This document shows, piece after piece, positions 60,856 through 64,000 of a DNA stretch of 64,000 bases; within the stretch, counting starts at the first letter, position 1, and each line of letters begins with the position of its first letter. The stretch spans positions 6,704,001-6,768,000 of the forward strand of contig NZ_CP107968.1 in assembly GCF_036084755.1 (NCBI RefSeq). The letters run 5' to 3'. This DNA comes from Streptomyces sp. NBC_00370 (GTDB lineage: Bacteria > Actinomycetota > Actinomycetes > Streptomycetales > Streptomycetaceae). The notes beneath the pieces were generated by a model. The model was not told the origin of the DNA. It made no database searches and was given only the letters and a program-made list of their open reading frames with translations. Both the position numbers and the translations under genes were made by a program.

Positions 60856-61746
60856 TCAGACCTGGTCGCCGGAAAGGCGCTCGACGGAGCGCAGCAGCGC
60901 GGAGTGGTCGAGGCCGCCGTCGCCCTGCGCGCGCAGGGACGCGACCAGTTGGGCCACCACTGCGCCGACGGGCAGCGCCGCGCCGACATTGCGGGCCGCG
61001 TCGGTGACGATGCCCATGTCCTTGTGGTGCAGATCGATCCGGAAGCCGGGCTTGAAGTCGCGGTTGAGGAAGTTGTCCTTCTTGCGGGTCAGCACGGTCG
61101 AGCCGGCCAGACCGCCGTTCAGCACGTCCAGCGCGGCGCTCAGGTCCACACCGGACTTCTCCAGGAAGACCACGGCCTCGGCGCACGCCTGGATGTTGAC
61201 GGCCACGATCAGCTGGTTGGCGGCCTTCACCGTCTGTCCCGAGCCGTGCGGGCCGCAGAGCACGATGGTCTTGCCCAGGGCCTCCAGCAGCGGCTTCGCC
61301 TCGTCGAAGTCGGCCTGGCCGCCGCCGACCATGATGGACAGGACGGCCTCGATCGCACCGGCCTCGCCGCCGGAGACCGGCGCGTCGAGGACGCGAATGC
61401 CCTTCTCCGCACCGGCCTTGGCCAGATCGACCGACGTCTGCGGGGTGATCGAGGACATGTCGACGAGCAGCGCGCCGCGCCTGGCGTGCGCGAGGATGCC
61501 GTCGTCGCCGTACGCGATGGCCTCGACCTGCGGCGAAGCGGGCACCATGGTGACGATGACATCGGCGTCGGCGACCGCCTCGGCGATCGAGGCGGCGGCG
61601 GCGCCGCCCGCCGCCGCCAGCCGGTCCAGCTTGTCCTGCTCCAGCGTGTAACCGGTCACCTGGTAACCGGCCTTGATCAGGTTCTCCGACATGGGCGAGC
61701 CCATGATGCCGAGACCTATCCATGCGATCTTGGGGAGCGTGCTCAT
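60856..61746 (-). CDS. glxR: 2-Hydroxy-3-oxopropionate (tartronate semialdehyde) reductase
   Basis: 296 residues of the beta-hydroxyacid dehydrogenase family. The cofactor motif is IAWIGLGIMGSPMSENL, the substrate motif DAPVSGGEAGA, and the catalytic Lys motif GSGQTVKAANQL. It reduces tartronate semialdehyde to glycerate with NAD(P)H, the step after Gcl. ATG 61746 has GGAAGG. It lies 85 bp downstream of hyi on the same strand, with a 19-bp direct repeat between them, and shares the hyi promoter. Confidence 0.95.
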   Translation of the reverse strand: MSTLPKIAWIGLGIMGSPMSENLIKAGYQVTGYTLEQDKLDRLAAAGGAAAASIAEAVADADVIVTMVPASPQVEAIAYGDDGILAHARRGALLVDMSSITPQTSVDLAKAGAEKGIRVLDAPVSGGEAGAIEAVLSIMVGGGQADFDEAKPLLEALGKTIVLCGPHGSGQTVKAANQLIVAVNIQACAEAVVFLEKSGVDLSAALDVLNGGLAGSTVLTRKKDNFLNRDFKPGFRIDLHHKDMGIVTDAARNVGAALPVGAVVAQLVASLRAQGDGGLDHSALLRSVERLSGDQV

Positions 61747-61778
61747 GGGATGCCTTCCTGGACTCTTCTGACGTTTCT

Positions 61779-61820
61779 GTAAAGGGACCTGCCGCCGGTC
61801 CGTAAAGGGACCTGCCGCCG
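61779..61820. repeat. 19-bp direct repeat between hyi and glxR
   Basis: GTAAAGGGACCTGCCGCCG occurs at 61779-61797 and 61802-61820, a 23-bp period. It fills the short gap between the two genes; a duplication of intergenic sequence is the simplest explanation. Confidence 0.9.
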
Positions 61821-61831
61821 CAGGACGGGAT

Positions 61832-62671
61832 TCAGCGGGCCGCGCGCGCCTCGGCCGGCAGCCAGCCGAAGGACTCGGCGCTCGGCCGGTCGCCCGGCTT
61901 GTACTCCAGGCCGACCCAGCCGCGGTACCCCGCGTCGCGCAGCCGGTCCAGCAGCTCCTGGAGCGGCAGCGCCCCGGTGCCCGGCGCGCCACGGCCCGGG
62001 TTGTCCGCGATCTGTACGTGCCCGGCCTTGCCCGCGTAGCGGTCGACGACCTCGGCCAGGTCCTCGCCGTTCATCGACAGGTGGTAGAGGTCGAGCAGGA
62101 ACGAGGCGTTGCCGAGGCCGGTCGCCGCGTTCACCTTGTCGACCACCTCGACGGCCGACGGCGCGCTCACGAGCGGGTAGCGCGGGGACTCCGGCTTGTT
62201 GAGGGCTTCGACGAGCAGGGTCGCGCCGACCCGGTCGGCCGCCCGCGCGGCGAGCACCAGATTCTCCAGGGCGAGTGCGTCCTGGAGCTCGGGATCGACG
62301 CCGTCGATCCGGTTCCCGTACAGCGCGTTCAGCGCCGTGCAGCCGACGGAGGCGGCGAACTCCGCCGCCACCTCGATATTGGCGCGGAAGCGGTCGGACT
62401 CCTCGCCGGGCACGGAGAGCGCGCCACGGTCGGGCCCCGGCAGCTGCCCCGCGTAGAAGTTCAGCCCGACCAGCTGGGTGCCCGCGTCGTCGAGCGCCTT
62501 CTTGAGGGCGTCGAGTTCGGCCTGCGGCGGGGTGGGGGTGTCGGTCCAGGGCCACCACAGCTCGACCGCGGTGAAGCCCGCTGCGGCGGCGGCCGCCGGG
62601 CGCTCCAGGAGCGGAAGCTCGGTGTAGAGGATCGAGAGGTTCACATCGAAGCGCTGGTCTGCGTAGCCCAT
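61832..62671 (-). CDS. hyi: Hydroxypyruvate isomerase
   Basis: 279 residues, a xylose-isomerase-like TIM barrel of the Hyi family. Typical parts are FDVNLSILYTELPLLERPAAAAAAGF, VELWWPW, LNFYAGQLPGPDRG, LVEALNKPESPRYPL, DLYHLSMNGEDL and GLEYKP, which contain the metal-binding Glu, Asp and His residues. It interconverts hydroxypyruvate and tartronate semialdehyde, extending the Gcl-GlxR route. The start at 62671 lies just downstream of two operator dyads. Confidence 0.93.
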   Translation of the reverse strand: MGYADQRFDVNLSILYTELPLLERPAAAAAAGFTAVELWWPWTDTPTPPQAELDALKKALDDAGTQLVGLNFYAGQLPGPDRGALSVPGEESDRFRANIEVAAEFAASVGCTALNALYGNRIDGVDPELQDALALENLVLAARAADRVGATLLVEALNKPESPRYPLVSAPSAVEVVDKVNAATGLGNASFLLDLYHLSMNGEDLAEVVDRYAGKAGHVQIADNPGRGAPGTGALPLQELLDRLRDAGYRGWVGLEYKPGDRPSAESFGWLPAEARAAR

Positions 62672-62688
62672 GAGGGGTCAGCTGCTCC

Positions 62689-62724
62689 TTCCGTATTGCG
62701 GAAGTTGTTTTCTGCTTAATGGAA
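62689..62724. promoter_or_regulatory. Paired operators upstream of hyi-glxR
   Basis: TTCCGTATTGCGGAA (62689-62703) and TTCTGCTTAATGGAA (62710-62724), centres 21 bp apart, matching the geometry and TTC/GAA arms of the pair upstream of gcl. Confidence 0.7.
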
Positions 62725-62820
62725 GACTGCCCGCGCTGCTCGGGAGCTGTCAAGTGTCCCCACCGGAATCCGCGACGACTCCGTTGTCCCGCCGTGATCT
62801 CCGTCGGGCAGGGTGGTCGG

Positions 62821-64000
62821 ATGAACGGCACATGTCTCAGGGGTCGTTGGCCGGTCGTACTGGTGGTCGTGGCCCTGGTCGCGCTGCTCGGCGGCTGTGG
62901 TGGCCTGTCGGGTGAGCCGCGCCTGAGCTTGCAGGTGCCCGAGGTTCTGTACGTGTCGACGGACCCGTCCCGCGCCCTCAGCTCGGAGAACGATCTCGAC
63001 GTCGGCCAGCGACTGACCGGCAAGGGACCCACCGACGTCTCGATCACCTTCGACATCCGGGGGCTGGCCGGGGTCGCCGTGCTCAAGCGGGGCGGGGACC
63101 GGTGCGAGATCGACCGGATCAGGCAGCCGGTCTTCGGCTGCACCATGCGCACGGACCAGCAGCACGCGGCGTCGCAGACCTTCCATGTCGTACCGGTCAA
63201 GGGCAGCAAGGCGGGGGACACCGGCGTCGTGCGCTACACCGTGCGCGCACCCGGCGTCCCGGACGTCACCGGCCGGACCACCGTCACCGTCGGCAAGCCG
63301 ACCCTCGCGGTGGAACAGCGGCCCGACCGTACGACGGTGGCGCCCGGCGGCACGGTCGGCGTCCGGCTCGTCATCCGTAACACCGGTGGCGTCCCCGCGC
63401 GGGGCGTGGCCCTCCGGATGGACGCGCGGGACGGCTTCTCGTTCGACAGCAAACATCGCAACTGCCGCTACCGGGGGGCCTCGGCGTGGTGCCGGCTGGC
63501 GGCCGCCACGGTCGTCGTCGCGCCCGGCGAGGCGTACGCGCTCGCCGTACCCGAGCGGGTCCGGGTGGCCGCCGACGCCATGTATCCCGGCGTCACCTAC
63601 TCCGCCGACGCCCTCGCGGAGGACTACACGCCCCCACCGGAGTGGGCGGCACTCTTCATGCCGGGGTCCGGCCCTGACCTGCGGCTGGTCCCGGTCACGC
63701 CGTCCGCCCGTCCGGCGGGCGACGAACTGCACGTCGCCGTGGCCACGCACGCGGACCTCGCCGCCGTGGGAGCCACCGTCAAAGGCCCCGTCGGCAGCAG
63801 GCAGAGCACGCGGATCGGCTTCCGCACGCGCGGTCCCGGCTCCCCGCGCAACACCCCCGTGACGGTGGGCTTCACCGTGCCGGCCGGCACCAGCGTCGTG
63901 GAGTCCCCCTACGAGCCCGAGCGCGACGAGGAGGTGCTCGACCAGCCGTGCCGGGCCCTGCGTGACGACGGCACCCCGATCACCGGGTCGGCCAGTGAAA
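62821..64000 (+). CDS. Lipoprotein, continues past the window
   Basis: The reading frame is open from ATG 62821 to the window end (393 codons so far). The N-terminus is a lipoprotein signal with the lipobox LLGGC (Cys at residue 26). The exported part is beta-rich and holds a CARDB/DUF11-like segment (TTVAPGGTVGVRLVIRNTGGVPARGVALRMDARDGF), which suggests immunoglobulin-type repeats on the cell surface. Several Cys occur (CEIDR, GCTM, NCRY, WCRL). No enzyme motif is visible. Confidence 0.75.
   Translation, partial: MNGTCLRGRWPVVLVVVALVALLGGCGGLSGEPRLSLQVPEVLYVSTDPSRALSSENDLDVGQRLTGKGPTDVSITFDIRGLAGVAVLKRGGDRCEIDRIRQPVFGCTMRTDQQHAASQTFHVVPVKGSKAGDTGVVRYTVRAPGVPDVTGRTTVTVGKPTLAVEQRPDRTTVAPGGTVGVRLVIRNTGGVPARGVALRMDARDGFSFDSKHRNCRYRGASAWCRLAAATVVVAPGEAYALAVPERVRVAADAMYPGVTYSADALAEDYTPPPEWAALFMPGSGPDLRLVPVTPSARPAGDELHVAVATHADLAAVGATVKGPVGSRQSTRIGFRTRGPGSPRNTPVTVGFTVPAGTSVVESPYEPERDEEVLDQPCRALRDDGTPITGSASE

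Overview
The window is chromosomal DNA of a high-GC actinomycete, almost certainly a Streptomyces. The evidence is the strong G/C bias at third codon positions, frequent GTG starts and 4-nt ATGA overlaps, and families typical of the genus: an Ada-AlkA fusion, DUF2637, an SAV_915-like protein, a PucR regulator and a LacI regulator with TGGGAGCGCTCCCA operators. No rRNA, tRNA, CRISPR array, prophage or insertion sequence was seen.

Layout. 0-16.5 kb is housekeeping and accessory chromosome: a cold-shock protein, a 23-codon leader ORF before the ribosome GTPase rsgA, an Ada-AlkA repair fusion, a PPOX enzyme, DUF456, a TrmB/LuxR-like regulator, a PP2C-like protein that looks catalytically dead, PoxB, a DUF2637 membrane protein, an FhuF-like iron reductase behind an iron box, a GntR regulator, and a heterodimeric ABC exporter whose two ATPase domains are degenerate in complementary ways.

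16.6-30.2 kb is a compact hybrid NRPS/PKS gene cluster. Five minus-strand genes (29.8 to 18.9 kb) overlap one another by 4-11 nt: an MFS exporter, a PCP-C-A-PCP NRPS (valine-like code), a KS-AT-carrier PKS (malonyl-type AT, no reductive domains), a protein with an N-terminal alpha/beta-hydrolase-like domain fused to a serine-type adenylation domain, and a class III nucleotidyl-cyclase homologue. A convergent gene encodes a PCP-C protein. I do not recognise the product. The module logic suggests a small Ser/Val/malonate-derived molecule, with serine supplied in trans.

31.4-40.3 kb holds purine catabolism: PucR, the three subunits of a xanthine-dehydrogenase-type molybdoenzyme, an AzgA-like purine permease and an XdhC-type maturation factor. 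40.6-50.8 kb holds an orphan CebR-like LacI regulator, a lamin-tail secreted protein, a Tat-exported lactonase, a VWA/partner membrane pair, a metallophosphoesterase coupled to a 4'-phosphopantetheinyl transferase (able in principle to activate carrier domains such as those of the cluster), an AlkZ-like protein and a LysA-family decarboxylase operon.

50.9-64 kb holds a GAF/LuxR regulator divergent from two coupled acyl-CoA synthetases, a short-chain dehydrogenase remnant, a GNAT, a zinc-ribbon protein with an Mrr-like domain, and the glyoxylate-to-glycerate route (gcl; hyi-glxR) with a catalase. gcl and hyi are each preceded by two 15-bp TTC-N9-GAA operators spaced exactly 21 bp, so the two transcription units probably share one regulator. 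Together with the xdh locus they suggest use of purines through ureides to glyoxylate, although the uricase and allantoin steps are not in this window. The window ends inside a lipoprotein gene.
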